From positions 564,085 through 628,084 of the forward strand of contig NZ_RDBE01000007.1 in NCBI RefSeq assembly GCF_003674065.1: 64,000 nucleotides of DNA. The letters are read 5' to 3'. The position numbers and the translations under genes were made by a program. This DNA comes from Nocardioides mangrovicus. Lineage in GTDB: Bacteria; Actinomycetota; Actinomycetes; Propionibacteriales; Nocardioidaceae. Each line of letters starts with the position of its first letter. Positions within the stretch are counted from its first letter, which is position 1. Of this stretch, positions 32,584 to 47,312 are shown one piece after another. The notes under the pieces were generated by a model. It was not told the origin of the DNA. It searched no databases and saw only the letters and a program-made list of their open reading frames with translations.

Positions 32584-32599
32584 TGTAGCGAGTGCTACA
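32584..32599. promoter_or_regulatory. TetR-type operator TGTAGCGAGTGCTACA
   Basis: Perfect 6-bp arms TGTAGC / GCTACA around GAGT, in the 32-bp gap between the divergent tetR and SMR genes. The right arm overlaps the -10 box of the SMR gene, so binding would block it. Confidence 0.75.
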
Positions 32600-32601
32600 T
32601 T
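32596..32601 (+). promoter_or_regulatory. -10 box TACATT of the SMR efflux gene
   Basis: TACATT ends six bases before the GTG at 32608, so the mRNA is predicted to be leaderless. It overlaps the operator at 32584-32599, consistent with direct repression. Confidence 0.5.
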
Positions 32602-32607
32602 CGTGGT

Positions 32608-32991
32608 GTGTGGACCGCCGGACCGTTGCTCGTCGTCGCGATCGCCATCGAGGTGGGCGCGACGGCGGTGCTGCCGCGCGCGAAGGGCTTCACCGACCCG
32701 TTCTGGGCCGCCGTCGTGCTGGGCGGCTACGCGGTGTCGATCTGGCTGCTGGCCGTGATCGTGCGCTACATGGACGTCTCGGTGGTCTACGCGATCTGGT
32801 CCGGCGCAGGCACCGCGGCCATCGCCGTGGTCGGGGTGCTGGTGCTGGGGGAGCGCCTCGACCTGGTCAAGGTGGTCGCGCTGACGCTGATCATCGTGGG
32901 CGTGGTGGTGCTCAACCTGCACGGCGCGCACCACCGTCCGAGCGGCCGGACGGCCGGCGTCGCAGAGGTCCAGGACCTCTCGGTCGAGTGA
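32608..32991 (+). CDS. small multidrug resistance (SMR/EmrE-like) efflux protein
   Basis: A 127-residue four-helix membrane protein. The membrane-embedded glutamate in helix 1 (AIAIEVGATAVL, ~E14) is the proton/drug site of EmrE. MDVSVVYAIWSGAGTAAI and GERLDLVKVVALTLIIVGVVVLNL are SMR family blocks. An extra ~20-residue polar tail follows. Only one SMR gene is present, so it is expected to act as a homodimer. The drug range is not predictable. Confidence 0.92.
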   Translation: MWTAGPLLVVAIAIEVGATAVLPRAKGFTDPFWAAVVLGGYAVSIWLLAVIVRYMDVSVVYAIWSGAGTAAIAVVGVLVLGERLDLVKVVALTLIIVGVVVLNLHGAHHRPSGRTAGVAEVQDLSVE

Positions 32992-33021
32992 GACCCGCCG
33001 CGCTAGGAGAGGTGGCGCTGA

Positions 33022-33063
33022 GCTGATCCCTGGGTGCTGATCCCTGGGTGCTGATCCCTGGGT
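33022..33063. repeat. three tandem copies of a 14-bp repeat
   Basis: GCTGATCCCTGGGT occurs three times head to tail without mismatch (33022-33035, 33036-33049, 33050-33063) upstream of the sulfotransferase-like gene. The copy number may vary between strains. Function unknown. Confidence 0.8.
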
Positions 33064-33114
33064 GCCAGGTGGTCCATACCGTCCGCACAGGCCCGCCGGG
33101 CACCGTCGTGGACC

Positions 33115-33876
33115 ATGGGCGACGCGGGGGGCACGCTGTACTTCTGGCACATCCCGAAGACGGCCGGCACCACGCTGACGCAGTGGCTGGAGGCGCAGTA
33201 CCGACCCGAGGAGGTGTACCGGCCGCATCTGCTGCCCGACCTGCGCGGCACCGCCGCCCAGGACCTGCTCGCCAAGCGGCTGTTCCGCGGGCACTTCGGC
33301 AGCGAGCTGCCCCGCCGGCTGCCCGTGTCGCCGACCACGGTGACGGTGCTCCGCGAGCCCCGCGCCCGCACCGTGTCCCACCTCGGCCACATCTGGCGCA
33401 CGCCCGATCACTACCTCCACCGTCGGCTGCACGCGGCGGGGGAGCGGCTGCCCGACGTGCTCGCCGACCCGGTGCTGCGCCGAGCGGTGAGCGACGTCCA
33501 GGCGCGCTACCTCGGCCGGACGCCACCGCGGCGCGGTCCCCGGCGCCCGTTGGTGACGGTGTCGGGGCAGCTGCTCGCGCAGGCCGAGTACGAGCTCGCA
33601 CCGGTGCCCGGTCGGGCCAGGCTGCGCCGGCGTGCCGCGCGCCGGCTCGGGGGGATGGGCGTCGTCGGGGTGACCGATCGGATCGACGACCTCGCGTACC
33701 GGCTCGCCACCCGGCTCGGCTGGTCGGAGCCGGACGACCTGTCGCGGGCCAACGCGGCCCCGTCGGGGGCCTCGCCCTGGTCGGGGCGACGGCTCCAGCC
33801 CGCCGAGCGGTCGCTGCTCGACGACGTCAACCGGGTCGACGCCGACCTGTACCGGTTGGCGCAGCGGCTCACCTGA
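33115..33876 (+). CDS. sulfotransferase family 2-like protein
   Basis: A 253-residue protein whose N-terminus YFWHIPKTAGTTLTQWL is the PAPS-binding 5'-phosphosulfate loop of the carbohydrate sulfotransferase family (Sulfotransfer_2). VTVLREPRARTVSHLGHIW gives the 3'-phosphate-binding Arg/Ser block. The target is unknown; a surface or polysaccharide target would suit the family. It follows the tandem 14-bp repeats and does not overlap neighbours. Confidence 0.82.
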   Translation: MGDAGGTLYFWHIPKTAGTTLTQWLEAQYRPEEVYRPHLLPDLRGTAAQDLLAKRLFRGHFGSELPRRLPVSPTTVTVLREPRARTVSHLGHIWRTPDHYLHRRLHAAGERLPDVLADPVLRRAVSDVQARYLGRTPPRRGPRRPLVTVSGQLLAQAEYELAPVPGRARLRRRAARRLGGMGVVGVTDRIDDLAYRLATRLGWSEPDDLSRANAAPSGASPWSGRRLQPAERSLLDDVNRVDADLYRLAQRLT

Positions 33877-33982
33877 TCCTGTCGGTGGTCCCTGGGGGCG
33901 TGCCGGCTGTCGGTGGCGCGGCATAGGGTCGTGATCCGAGGCGTTGCACGGCGTGGTGCGCTTGCGCCCGCCGCCCCGACGG

Positions 33983-33996
33983 CGAACACTTGTTCG
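33983..33996. promoter_or_regulatory. LexA (SOS) box upstream of uvrA
   Basis: CGAACACTTGTTCG has perfect CGAAC / GTTCG arms around a 4-bp centre and fits the actinobacterial LexA consensus. It lies 28 bp upstream of the uvrA ATG, so uvrA is expected to be induced by DNA damage. Confidence 0.8.
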
Positions 33997-34024
33997 ACAG
34001 GCTCCGACTCCCGCGAAGGACCAC

Positions 34025-37045
<3,021 letters not shown>

Positions 37046-37111
37046 CCTGAGGTTCCTACGGTTGATGGTTCAAGCAGTTTGACGCGATCACACCGAGAGA
37101 CCGAGGCGAAC

Positions 37112-37624
37112 ATGACCCAGACCCACGAGCCAGACCACCTCGCCGGCCCGAGCGGCGACCACCAGGTCGACCGTCGGCCCACCCGCCGCATCGTCTTCAG
37201 CGGGCTGGCCTCGTTGGGCGTCGCGGTGGCGCTCGCCGGCTGCGGCAGCTCCGGCGACGACAGCGCGAGCGGCTCCAGCGGTTCCAGCAGCAGCTCGGGC
37301 AGCAGCTCCGACTCGAGCTCGTCGGGGTCCTCGAGCGGCACGGAGCTGACCAAGACCGCCGACGTGCCCGTCGGCGGCGGCGTCATCCTCACCGACCAGA
37401 AGATCGTGGTGACCCAGCCCAAGGCCGGCACCTACGAGGCGTTCAGCGCCACCTGCACCCACCAGGGCTTCCTGGTCGGCCAGGTCAAGGACGACGTCAT
37501 CTTGTGCGAGCACCACGGCAGCGAGTTCTCCGCCGAGACCGGCAAGGTCACGCGCGGGCCGGCCCAGACGGCGCTGTCCAAGGTCGCTATCACCGTCTCC
37601 GGCGACTCGATCCTGGCGGCCTGA
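37112..37624 (+). CDS. Rieske 2Fe-2S domain lipoprotein
   Basis: A 170-residue protein. A twin-Arg start (RRIVFSGLASLGVAVALAGCG) ends in a lipobox, suggesting a Tat-exported lipoprotein. A Ser/Gly-rich linker follows, and then a Rieske domain with the cluster ligands C-T-H (CTHQG) and C-E-H-H (ILCEHHGS). The partner and redox role are unknown; it resembles the electron-transfer subunits of small actinobacterial Rieske lipoproteins. GAGG precedes the ATG. Confidence 0.88.
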   Translation: MTQTHEPDHLAGPSGDHQVDRRPTRRIVFSGLASLGVAVALAGCGSSGDDSASGSSGSSSSSGSSSDSSSSGSSSGTELTKTADVPVGGGVILTDQKIVVTQPKAGTYEAFSATCTHQGFLVGQVKDDVILCEHHGSEFSAETGKVTRGPAQTALSKVAITVSGDSILAA

Positions 37625-37635
37625 CCGGTCTGGTC

Positions 37636-38451
37636 TCAGGCCAGGGCGGTGACGTACTCGGGGTAGCGCGGACGGAGTCCGTCGCCCGAGGACCGTCCGG
37701 TCAGCCCGCGTCGCAGCCACGGCACGGCGTGCGTCCGCGTCCAGGCCAGGGTCTCGGCGCGTCGCTCGCGCGGCGTCGGCTGCGACGCCGCGGCCAGCGA
37801 CGGTGCCGGCAGCCGGTGTGCCACTCCGAGAGCGTCGAGGAACGCGGCGGCCATGCGTTGGTGGCCCGCCGGTGACATGTGGATCCGGTCCTCGCTCCAC
37901 AGCCGTAGGTCGCGGTACTCGTGGAGCCGCCAGAAGTCCACGACGGTGGCATCGAGGTCGTCGGCGACCTCGCGCAGCAGCTCGTTGTAGAGGGCGAAGC
38001 GCGAGCGCAGCGCACCGAAGCCGGCGACGCGGCCGCGGTCGTGGGCGGTGAAGACGACCAGCCTCGCGCCCGTGGCCGCGAGCCGCTGCAGGCCCTCGGC
38101 GTAGCGGGCCACCAGGGTGTCGACGTCGACGCGGGGCCGCAGGATGTCGTTGCCGCCGGCGTAGATGCTCACCAGGTCCGGACGCAGGGCGAGCGCCGGG
38201 TCCAGCTGCTCGGCCAGCACGGCGTCGAGCTTGCGGCCGCGGATGGCCAGGTTGGCGTAGCCGACCTGGCCTGTGCCGCCTGTGCCGCCTGTGCCGCCTG
38301 TGCCGCCTGTGTCGCCGCTGTCGCCTGTGTCCAGCAGGACGGTGGCGGCGCGGTCGGCCCAGCCGCGGACCCCGTTGGGCAGCGCGGGATCGGGGTCGCC
38401 GACCCCCTCGGTGAAAGAGTCGCCCAGGGCGACGTAGCGGCGGAACGGCAC
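37636..38451 (-). CDS. SGNH/GDSL-type hydrolase
   Basis: A 271-residue esterase/lipase-like protein. Block I is YVALGDSFTEGVGDP (catalytic Ser near 11), block III is IYAGGNDIL, and block V is SEDRIHMSPAGHQRMA (D-x-x-H, ~190-193). No signal peptide is visible, so it is likely cytoplasmic. Residues ~42-62 are a low-complexity run of Gly-Thr-Gly units encoded by 9-bp DNA repeats. It starts at GTG and is convergent with the Rieske gene. Confidence 0.88.
   Translation of the reverse strand: MPFRRYVALGDSFTEGVGDPDPALPNGVRGWADRAATVLLDTGDSGDTGGTGGTGGTGGTGQVGYANLAIRGRKLDAVLAEQLDPALALRPDLVSIYAGGNDILRPRVDVDTLVARYAEGLQRLAATGARLVVFTAHDRGRVAGFGALRSRFALYNELLREVADDLDATVVDFWRLHEYRDLRLWSEDRIHMSPAGHQRMAAAFLDALGVAHRLPAPSLAAASQPTPRERRAETLAWTRTHAVPWLRRGLTGRSSGDGLRPRYPEYVTALA
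38269..38331. repeat. 9-bp tandem repeat inside the SGNH hydrolase gene
   Basis: Seven 9-bp units, the first four identical (GCCTGTGCC) and the last three degenerate, run in frame through the hydrolase gene. They encode a stretch of Gly-Thr-Gly and Asp-Ser-Gly triplets. In-frame copy changes would alter protein length by three residues. Confidence 0.8.
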
Positions 38452-38470
38452 CCCCGCAGCGTAGAGACCG

Positions 38471-39763
38471 CTAGGCCCGGCGCGGGCGCACCGGGTCGGC
38501 TGCGCGGCGCAGCCACTCGTCGCGGCGGCAGTGACGCCGGTCCATCCGGCGGTCGACGAGGGAGACGGCCTCGGCGTAGCGACCGGCCCGCACCAGGGCG
38601 CAGATGCGGGTCTCCTCGACCACCTCGCGCTGGGCGTCGCTGCCGCCCAGCCGCCACAGCTGGGGCGTCAGGCGGCCGAGGTCGTCGGCCGCCGCGGAGG
38701 CCTCGCCGCGGACCAGCCGTCGCATCGCCCGGGCGACCGGGGCCGCCACCTCGGACTGGTCGGGGTCGGGGCTCAGCGCACAGGAGCGTTCCAGCACCGC
38801 GAGCCCGGTGCAGTCCTCGGCCGCTGCGAGCGCGACGGCGGCGTGCAGCGCCATGAACGGCGTGGGCGGGCAGCGCAGCAGCTCGGCGTCCACCGCGGCC
38901 AGGACCTCGCAGACGCCCGGCACGGCGCTGGCTCCCGGCGTGAGGGCCCAGCGCCACAGCAGCGACCCGGAGTCGACGAGCGCGCGACAGCCGGTGTCGG
39001 GGCCGGGGCGCAGCTGGGTCTCGTAGCGACGTCGAACGGCGTCGAGGTCGCCGACCGACAGCTCGTGGAGGGCGGCGTGCCAGGAGAAGTGGAGCAGGCT
39101 GTCGGCGCCGGAGCCGGCCCCGTCGATCCAGTCGTCGATCCAGGCCAGGCCGGCGCCGTGGTCGGCGGTCTCGTAGTGCGCGTGAGCCCGGGCGTGGGCG
39201 GAGTGGCCGGCGTCGGGCTGCAGCGCGAGCGAGCGGACCGACAGGCTCATCGCCTCGTCGAACCGCCCCTGCTCCTGCCGCATGAACGCCAGCAGACCGG
39301 TGAACCACCAGTCGTCGCCGTAGGACGGACGACATCGCTCGACCAGGTCCCAGGCCTGCTGCGGCACGCGTGTGACGCCCGAGAACGCGATGGTGGGCAC
39401 CGCCACGGAGAGCAGCAGCGCGTCGCGGGGGTAGGTCTCGAGGTGGCGGAGCAGTGGCGCGGGGTCGCCCGCCAGGTGGCTCACGACCGCGTGCACGTGG
39501 CTGCGCTCGCGCTCGGTGCTGCGCCGGGCGTGGAGCGCGGCGTCGCGCAGCCGGGCCGCGATGTCGACCGGTGCGCAGAACTCATGGCCCAGCAGCGCCA
39601 GGGCAGCGTGGCCGAGGGCGAAGGTCGGGTCGAGCGCGATCGCGCGGGCGAACGCGGGCACGGCGCCGTCGGCCAGCCGGAGCAGCCGGTCCAGGCCGTC
39701 GTCGAAGGCGAGCCCGGCCTCGTGCGAGGCGGTGAGCTCGAGCCCGTAGCGGTCGGCGACCAT
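38471..39763 (-). CDS. TTC38-like TPR protein
   Basis: A 430-residue all-helical protein. The N-terminus ([53 protein letters not shown]), [18 protein letters not shown] and [18 protein letters not shown] follow the tetratricopeptide-repeat protein 38 family seen in actinobacteria. No enzyme motif. A -10-like TAGTGT (39770-39775, minus strand) ends six bases before its ATG, so it may be leaderless. It diverges from uvrC. Confidence 0.8.
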   Translation of the reverse strand: MVADRYGLELTASHEAGLAFDDGLDRLLRLADGAVPAFARAIALDPTFALGHAALALLGHEFCAPVDIAARLRDAALHARRSTERERSHVHAVVSHLAGDPAPLLRHLETYPRDALLLSVAVPTIAFSGVTRVPQQAWDLVERCRPSYGDDWWFTGLLAFMRQEQGRFDEAMSLSVRSLALQPDAGHSAHARAHAHYETADHGAGLAWIDDWIDGAGSGADSLLHFSWHAALHELSVGDLDAVRRRYETQLRPGPDTGCRALVDSGSLLWRWALTPGASAVPGVCEVLAAVDAELLRCPPTPFMALHAAVALAAAEDCTGLAVLERSCALSPDPDQSEVAAPVARAMRRLVRGEASAAADDLGRLTPQLWRLGGSDAQREVVEETRICALVRAGRYAEAVSLVDRRMDRRHCRRDEWLRRAADPVRPRRA

Positions 39764-39769
39764 GTAAGT

Positions 39770-39775
39770 ACACTA
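39770..39775 (-). promoter_or_regulatory. -10 box TAGTGT of the TTC38-like gene
   Basis: On the minus strand TAGTGT is followed after six bases by the ATG at 39763. The spacing predicts a leaderless transcript. Confidence 0.35.
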
Positions 39776-39779
39776 TGTC

Positions 39780-39840
39780 ACTCGACAATCCGAGTCGAGT
39801 CCGACACGGGGTCGGTACTGGCGTCGACGCCGGTGTCGGA
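39780..39840. promoter_or_regulatory. nested inverted repeats upstream of uvrC
   Basis: ACTCGAC (39780-39786) pairs with GTCGAGT (39794-39800). TCCGACAC (39800-39807) pairs with GTGTCGGA (39833-39840), enclosing the perfect palindrome GGCGTCGACGCC (39820-39831). They lie in the divergent promoter region and could be operators or a structured uvrC leader. No CGAAC/GTTCG LexA box was found here. Confidence 0.45.
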
Positions 39841-39862
39841 GCGGCTCCGTAGGGTGGAGGGC

Positions 39863-41856
<1,994 letters not shown>

Positions 41857-41860
<4 letters not shown>

Positions 41861-42720
41861 GCGAGCAGGGGGAGCTCGTCGTCATCACCGGGATGACGGG
41901 CGCGGGTCGCAGCACGGCGGCCAAGGAGCTGGAGGACCTCGGCTGGTTCGTGGTCGACAACCTGCCTCCGGAGCTGGTCGGCGACGTCGTGCGGCTGGTC
42001 GACGAGCGGCGAGGGCAGCGGCAGCCGATCGCCGTGGTCGTCGACGTCCGGGCGGGGGAGTTCTTCGGTGCGCTGCAGGAGCGGCTGGCCAACGGGCTGG
42101 GGTCGCGGCGTACGTCGGTGCTCTTCCTCGAGGCCTCCGTCGACGCGCTCGTGCGGCGGCAGGAGGCGGCCCGGCGGCCGCACCCGCTGCAGGGCGGCGG
42201 CCGGCTGATCGACGGCATCGACCGGGAGCGGGAGGTCATGGCGCCGCTGCGTGGTGACGCCGACCTGGTCATCGACACCACCGAGCTCAACGTCCACCAG
42301 CTCAAGGAGCGGGTCGCGCGCGCCTTCGGGCACCCCGACGCGCTGCGACTGCTGGTGACGGTGGTCAGCTTCGGGTTCAAGTACGGCATCCCGGTCGACT
42401 CCGACCTATTGGCCGACATGCGGTTCCTACCGAACCCGTACTGGGTGCCCGAGCTGCGCGACCAGACCGGCCAGGACCCCGAGGTGGCGGCGTACGTCAA
42501 GGAGCGCGACGACGCGCAGGCGTTCCTCGACCGCTTCGTGCCGGTCGTCCAGACCGTCACCGCCGGTTACCTGCGCGAGGGCAAGCGCTTCATGACCGTG
42601 GCCATCGGCTGCACCGGCGGCAAGCACCGCAGCGTGGCGATGACCGAGGAGATCGCGGCTCGGCTGCGGGCGCTGGGGTACCAGGCCCGGGCCACCCACC
42701 GCGACCTGGGACGCGAATGA
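41857..42720 (+). CDS. rapZ: RapZ-family nucleotide-binding protein
   Basis: A 287-residue protein: Walker A-like GMTGAGRST near 13-21, DNLPPELV at ~36-43, RRPHPL, and the C-terminal [30 protein letters not shown] and [17 protein letters not shown] blocks. In E. coli RapZ controls GlcN-6-P synthase RNA; in actinobacteria it is linked to cell-envelope control with YvcK. It overlaps uvrC (ATGA) and is followed by yvcK after 10 bases. Confidence 0.96.
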
Positions 42721-42730
42721 CCACCGCCGC

Positions 42731-43684
42731 ATGAAGGTCGTCGCGCTCGGCGGCGGCCACGGCCTGGCCGCCTCGCTCAGCGCGCTGCGCCACGTCGCCG
42801 ATGACCTCACCGCCGTGGTCACCGTGGCCGACAACGGCGGCTCCTCGGGCCGGATCCGGCGCGAGTTCGGCACGCTGCCGCCGGGCGACCTGCGCATGGC
42901 GCTCGCCGCGCTGTGCGGCGACGACGACTGGGGCCGCACCTGGGCGCGGGTGCTGCAGCACCGCTTCGACTCCGAGGGCGAGATGCACGGCCACGCGGTG
43001 GGCAACCTGCTCATCGTGGCGCTGTGGGAGCTGCTGCGCGAGGACGGCGGCGGCGAGCAGGTTGCCGGGCTGGCGTGGGTCGGCCGGCTGCTGGGGGCGC
43101 AGGGCCGGGTGCTGCCGATGGCGCTGAGCCCGCTCGACATCACCGCGCGCGTCGTCGGGGCCGACCCCGACCACCCCGAGGCCGAGGTGTCCGTGCGCGG
43201 CCAGGTCGAGGTGGCCACGACCCCCGGCCGGGTCGTCGACGTCGCGCTCGAGCCGCCCGACGCGGTCGCCTGCCCCGAGGCCGTGACCGCGATCCGCGAG
43301 GCCGACTGGGTCGTGATTGGGCCGGGGTCATGGTACTCCAGCGTGATCCCGCACCTGCTGGTCCCCGATCTCTGCCGCGCGCTGCACGAGTCCTCGGCTC
43401 GTCGTCTGGTGAACCTGAACCTGGTGCCGCAACCCGGGGAGACCGACGGGCTGAGCCCGGTCGACCACCTCGACGCCCTCGTCGCCCATGCACCCGGCCT
43501 GCGGCTCGACGTCGTGCTGGGCGACAGCGGCACGGTCGCGCCCGGATGGGCCGTGGACCGGTTGCGGGTGGCCGCCGCGCGCTACGGCGGCCGGCTCGAG
43601 CTGACCGACCTGGCGCTGGCCTCGGCGCCTGACCAGCACGATCCCGAGCGGTTGCGCGCGGCGTACGAGCGCATCCTGGGCTGA
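42731..43684 (+). CDS. yvcK: YvcK/CofD-like gluconeogenesis/morphogenesis factor
   Basis: A 317-residue protein. The N-terminal VVALGGGHGLAASLSALRHV, VTVADNGGSSGRIRREFG and PGDLRMALAAL blocks give the UDP-sugar-binding Rossmann core of YvcK. GPGSWYSSVIPHLL is further downstream. YvcK/CuvA proteins are needed for growth on gluconeogenic substrates and for envelope shape. The rapZ-yvcK-whiA order is the standard one. Confidence 0.96.
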   Translation: MKVVALGGGHGLAASLSALRHVADDLTAVVTVADNGGSSGRIRREFGTLPPGDLRMALAALCGDDDWGRTWARVLQHRFDSEGEMHGHAVGNLLIVALWELLREDGGGEQVAGLAWVGRLLGAQGRVLPMALSPLDITARVVGADPDHPEAEVSVRGQVEVATTPGRVVDVALEPPDAVACPEAVTAIREADWVVIGPGSWYSSVIPHLLVPDLCRALHESSARRLVNLNLVPQPGETDGLSPVDHLDALVAHAPGLRLDVVLGDSGTVAPGWAVDRLRVAAARYGGRLELTDLALASAPDQHDPERLRAAYERILG

Positions 43685-43742
43685 CCGCGCGAAGGCGCCG
43701 AAATGACCCGTCCAGGAGGCCACGTGAGCGTGGGCGATGGAC

Positions 43743-43748
43743 TAGGGT
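43743..43748 (+). promoter_or_regulatory. possible -10 box TAGGGT upstream of whiA
   Basis: TAGGGT lies 64 bases before the whiA ATG, in the 127-bp gap after yvcK. A weak candidate for a separate whiA promoter; no clear -35 box. Confidence 0.25.
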
Positions 43749-43811
43749 TAAGCGTTGTCGCACCGCTCCGGGACGCGACGAATCGGCTACGTGGGTTGGG
43801 TGTTCTGACGT

Positions 43812-44798
43812 ATGGCAATGACGGCGCAGGTCAAGGCGGAGCTCGCCAGCACGAGGGTGACGAAGACCTGCTGCCGCAAGGCCGAGGTGTCCTCGATGCT
43901 GCGGTTCGCCGGTGGGCTGCACATCGCCGGCGGCCGGATCGTCGTGGAGGCCGAGCTCGACACCGGGGCCGCGGCCCGTCGGCTGCGGCGCGACATCGCC
44001 GAGGTCTTCGGCCACACCTCCGACGTGGTCATGGTCCAGGGCAACGGGCTGCGCAAGGGCAGCCAGTACGTCGTCCGGGTGGTGCGCGACGGTGAGTCGC
44101 TGGCCCGCCAGACCGGCCTGATCGACCAGCGCGGCCGTCCCGTGCGCGGCCTGCCGCCGCAAGTGGTGTCCGGCTCGGGCTGCGACGCCGTCGCCGCCTG
44201 GCGGGGCGCCTTCCTCGCCCACGGCTCGCTCACCGAGCCCGGCCGCTCGTCGTCGCTGGAGGTCACCTGCCCCGGTCCGGAGGCGGCGCTGGCCCTGGTC
44301 GGGTCGGCTCGTCGGCTCGCGATCTCCAGCAAGGCCCGCGAGGTGCGCGGCATCGACCGCGTCGTCATCCGCGACGGCGACGCCATCGGCGAGCTGCTCA
44401 CCCGGCTCGGCGCCCACGAGTCGCTGCTGGCCTGGGAGGAGCGGCGGATGCGCCGCGAGGTGCGTGCCACCGCCAACCGGCTGGCCAACTTCGACGACGC
44501 CAACCTGCGCCGTTCGGCCCGCGCCGCCGTCGCCGCCGGCGCCCGCGTGGACCGTGCCCTGGAGGTCCTCGGCGAGGAGATCCCCGACCACCTCCGCCAG
44601 GCCGGCCAGCTGCGCCTGGAGCACAAGCAGGCCTCGCTGGAGGAGCTCGGTCAGCTGCACGACCCGGTGCTCACCAAGGACGCCATCGCCGGCCGCATCC
44701 GCCGGCTGCTGGCCATGGCCGACAAGCGCGCCCACGAGCTCGGCGTCCCCGACACCGAGGCCTCGCTCACCCCGGAGATGCTGGCTGAGGAAGCCTGA
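43812..44798 (+). CDS. whiA: DNA-binding protein WhiA
   Basis: A 328-residue regulator with an N-terminal LAGLIDADG-like fold ([19 protein letters not shown]... and the [20 protein letters not shown] segment) and a C-terminal sporulation-type HTH ([41 protein letters not shown]). In Streptomyces WhiA works with WhiB in development; in other actinobacteria it supports cell division. A short direct repeat spans its stop codon, and a terminator hairpin follows at once. Confidence 0.97.
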   Translation: MAMTAQVKAELASTRVTKTCCRKAEVSSMLRFAGGLHIAGGRIVVEAELDTGAAARRLRRDIAEVFGHTSDVVMVQGNGLRKGSQYVVRVVRDGESLARQTGLIDQRGRPVRGLPPQVVSGSGCDAVAAWRGAFLAHGSLTEPGRSSSLEVTCPGPEAALALVGSARRLAISSKAREVRGIDRVVIRDGDAIGELLTRLGAHESLLAWEERRMRREVRATANRLANFDDANLRRSARAAVAAGARVDRALEVLGEEIPDHLRQAGQLRLEHKQASLEELGQLHDPVLTKDAIAGRIRRLLAMADKRAHELGVPDTEASLTPEMLAEEA

Positions 44799-44826
44799 GG
44801 AAGCCTGAGCTTGCGAAGGCTTCCTC
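44797..44826 (+). terminator. whiA terminator hairpin
   Basis: GAGGAAGCCT (44797-44806) and AGGCTTCCTC (44817-44826) form a 10-bp perfect stem with a 10-base loop. The left arm is also the second unit of a tandem TGAGGAAGCC repeat whose first unit spans 44786-44795 at the very end of whiA. Confidence 0.7.
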
Positions 44827-45002
44827 GATGGTGGTTGAGCAGCCAGTGTCGCTGAGGAACGAGGCGACAACCGAGCGTGCCAAAACCCGGTGAGACGGGC
44901 GCCCACGCCGGGCACGCCGCGTCGAGGTGGCCGAGCGTGCCGCAACCCGGCGATCGGCTTGCCGTCATTCGCCGGTGCACCCGCGATTTGCGGCACGCGC
45001 GA

Positions 45003-45020
45003 CGTTACTCATCCGTAACG
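45003..45020. promoter_or_regulatory. palindrome CGTTACTCATCCGTAACG upstream of gap
   Basis: Perfect CGTTAC / GTAACG arms around a 6-bp centre, about 82 bp before the gap start. It is a candidate operator for a glycolytic regulator. The regulator is unknown. Confidence 0.4.
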
Positions 45021-45055
45021 CGGACACGGCCCTGATTGGATCGTTCAACCCGCGA

Positions 45056-45061
45056 TAGGGT
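45056..45061 (+). promoter_or_regulatory. possible -10 box TAGGGT of gap
   Basis: TAGGGT lies 40 bases before the GTG; CTGATT at 45032-45037 would be the -35 region with an 18-bp spacer. A clear AGGAG ribosome-binding site (around 45090) precedes the start. Confidence 0.35.
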
Positions 45062-45074
45062 CGAGACGACGTAG

Positions 45075-46100
<1,026 letters not shown>

Positions 46101-46101
46101 C

Positions 46102-47310
46102 GTGTCGGGCATCGAGGATCTCGGCGACCTCGCCGGTCGCCGGGTGCTGGTCCGTTCCGACCTGAACGTCCCGCTGGACGGGGACAGGATCACCGACGAC
46201 GGCCGGATCCGGGCCAGCGTCCCGACGATCGAGCAGCTGGCCGGCGCCGGCGCGCGGGTCGTCGTGACCGCGCACCTGGGCCGGCCGAAGGGCGAGCCGG
46301 AGGCGAAGTACTCGCTGCGGCCCGTCGCCACACGCCTCGGGGAGCTGCTGGGCACCGACGTCGCGTTCGCGACCGACACGGTGGGCGAGAGCGCGCACGC
46401 GGTCGTCGGCGCCCTGCACGACGGGCAGGTCGCGCTGCTGGAGAACGTCCGCTTCAACCCGGGCGAGACCAGCAAGGACGACGCCGAGCGCGGAGCCTTC
46501 GCCGACCAGCTCGTGGAGCTCGTCGGTCCCGATGCGGCGTTCGTCAGCGACGGCTTCGGGGTCGTGCACCGCAAGCAGGCCAGCGTCTACGACGTCGCCC
46601 AGCGGCTGCCCCACGCGATGGGTGGTCTGGTGGCCCGCGAGATCGACGTGCTGCGCCAGCTCACCGACGACCCGCAGCGGCCGTTCGCGGTCGTGCTCGG
46701 CGGCTCCAAGGTCTCCGACAAGCTGGCGGTGATCGACAACCTGCTCGGCAAGGCCGACCGGCTGCTGGTCGGCGGCGGCATGATGTTCACCTTCCTCGCA
46801 GCCCAAGGCCACGCCGTGGGCACCAGCCTGCTCGAGGAGGACCAGGTCGAGACCTGCCGCGGCTACCTCGAGCGTGCCGCTGCCGAGGGTGTCGAGCTGC
46901 TGCTGCCCACCGACACGGTGGTCGCGCCGGAGTTCAAGGCCGACGCCCCGGCGACGGTGGTGTCGGTCGAGGCCATTCCCGACGACCAGATGGGCCTCGA
47001 CATCGGCCCGCAGACCGCGACGGCCTTCGCGTCCGCGCTCACCGGCGCCAGGACCGTGTTCTGGAACGGTCCGATGGGCGTCTTCGAGTTCGACGCGTTC
47101 AGCGCCGGCACTCGAGCGGTGGCCGAAGCGCTGACGAAGGTCACCGCGGCAGGGGGCCTGTCGGTCGTGGGTGGCGGCGACTCCGCGGCGGCGGTCCGCT
47201 CGCTGGGCTTCGACGAGGCGGCCTTCGGGCACATCTCCACCGGCGGAGGCGCCAGCCTGGAGTTCTTGGAGGGCAAGGACCTCCCCGGCATCGACGTACT
47301 GGAGTCCTGA
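46102..47310 (+). CDS. pgk: phosphoglycerate kinase
   Basis: A 402-residue enzyme with [11 protein letters not shown], the substrate site [25 protein letters not shown], the nucleotide-binding [11 protein letters not shown] and GGGDSAAAV, and [17 protein letters not shown] at the end. It starts with a GTG one base after the gap stop, so translation is coupled. Confidence 0.98.
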   Translation: MSGIEDLGDLAGRRVLVRSDLNVPLDGDRITDDGRIRASVPTIEQLAGAGARVVVTAHLGRPKGEPEAKYSLRPVATRLGELLGTDVAFATDTVGESAHAVVGALHDGQVALLENVRFNPGETSKDDAERGAFADQLVELVGPDAAFVSDGFGVVHRKQASVYDVAQRLPHAMGGLVAREIDVLRQLTDDPQRPFAVVLGGSKVSDKLAVIDNLLGKADRLLVGGGMMFTFLAAQGHAVGTSLLEEDQVETCRGYLERAAAEGVELLLPTDTVVAPEFKADAPATVVSVEAIPDDQMGLDIGPQTATAFASALTGARTVFWNGPMGVFEFDAFSAGTRAVAEALTKVTAAGGLSVVGGGDSAAAVRSLGFDEAAFGHISTGGGASLEFLEGKDLPGIDVLES

Positions 47311-47312
47311 GC

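Noticed and set aside
33022-33063. 14-bp repeats as CRISPR or attachment site
   Set aside because: No spacers, no integrase, no tRNA; simple tandem repeats.
38269-38331. Tandem units resembling a small CRISPR array
   Set aside because: Units are 9 bp with no spacers and lie in frame inside a coding gene; no cas genes nearby.
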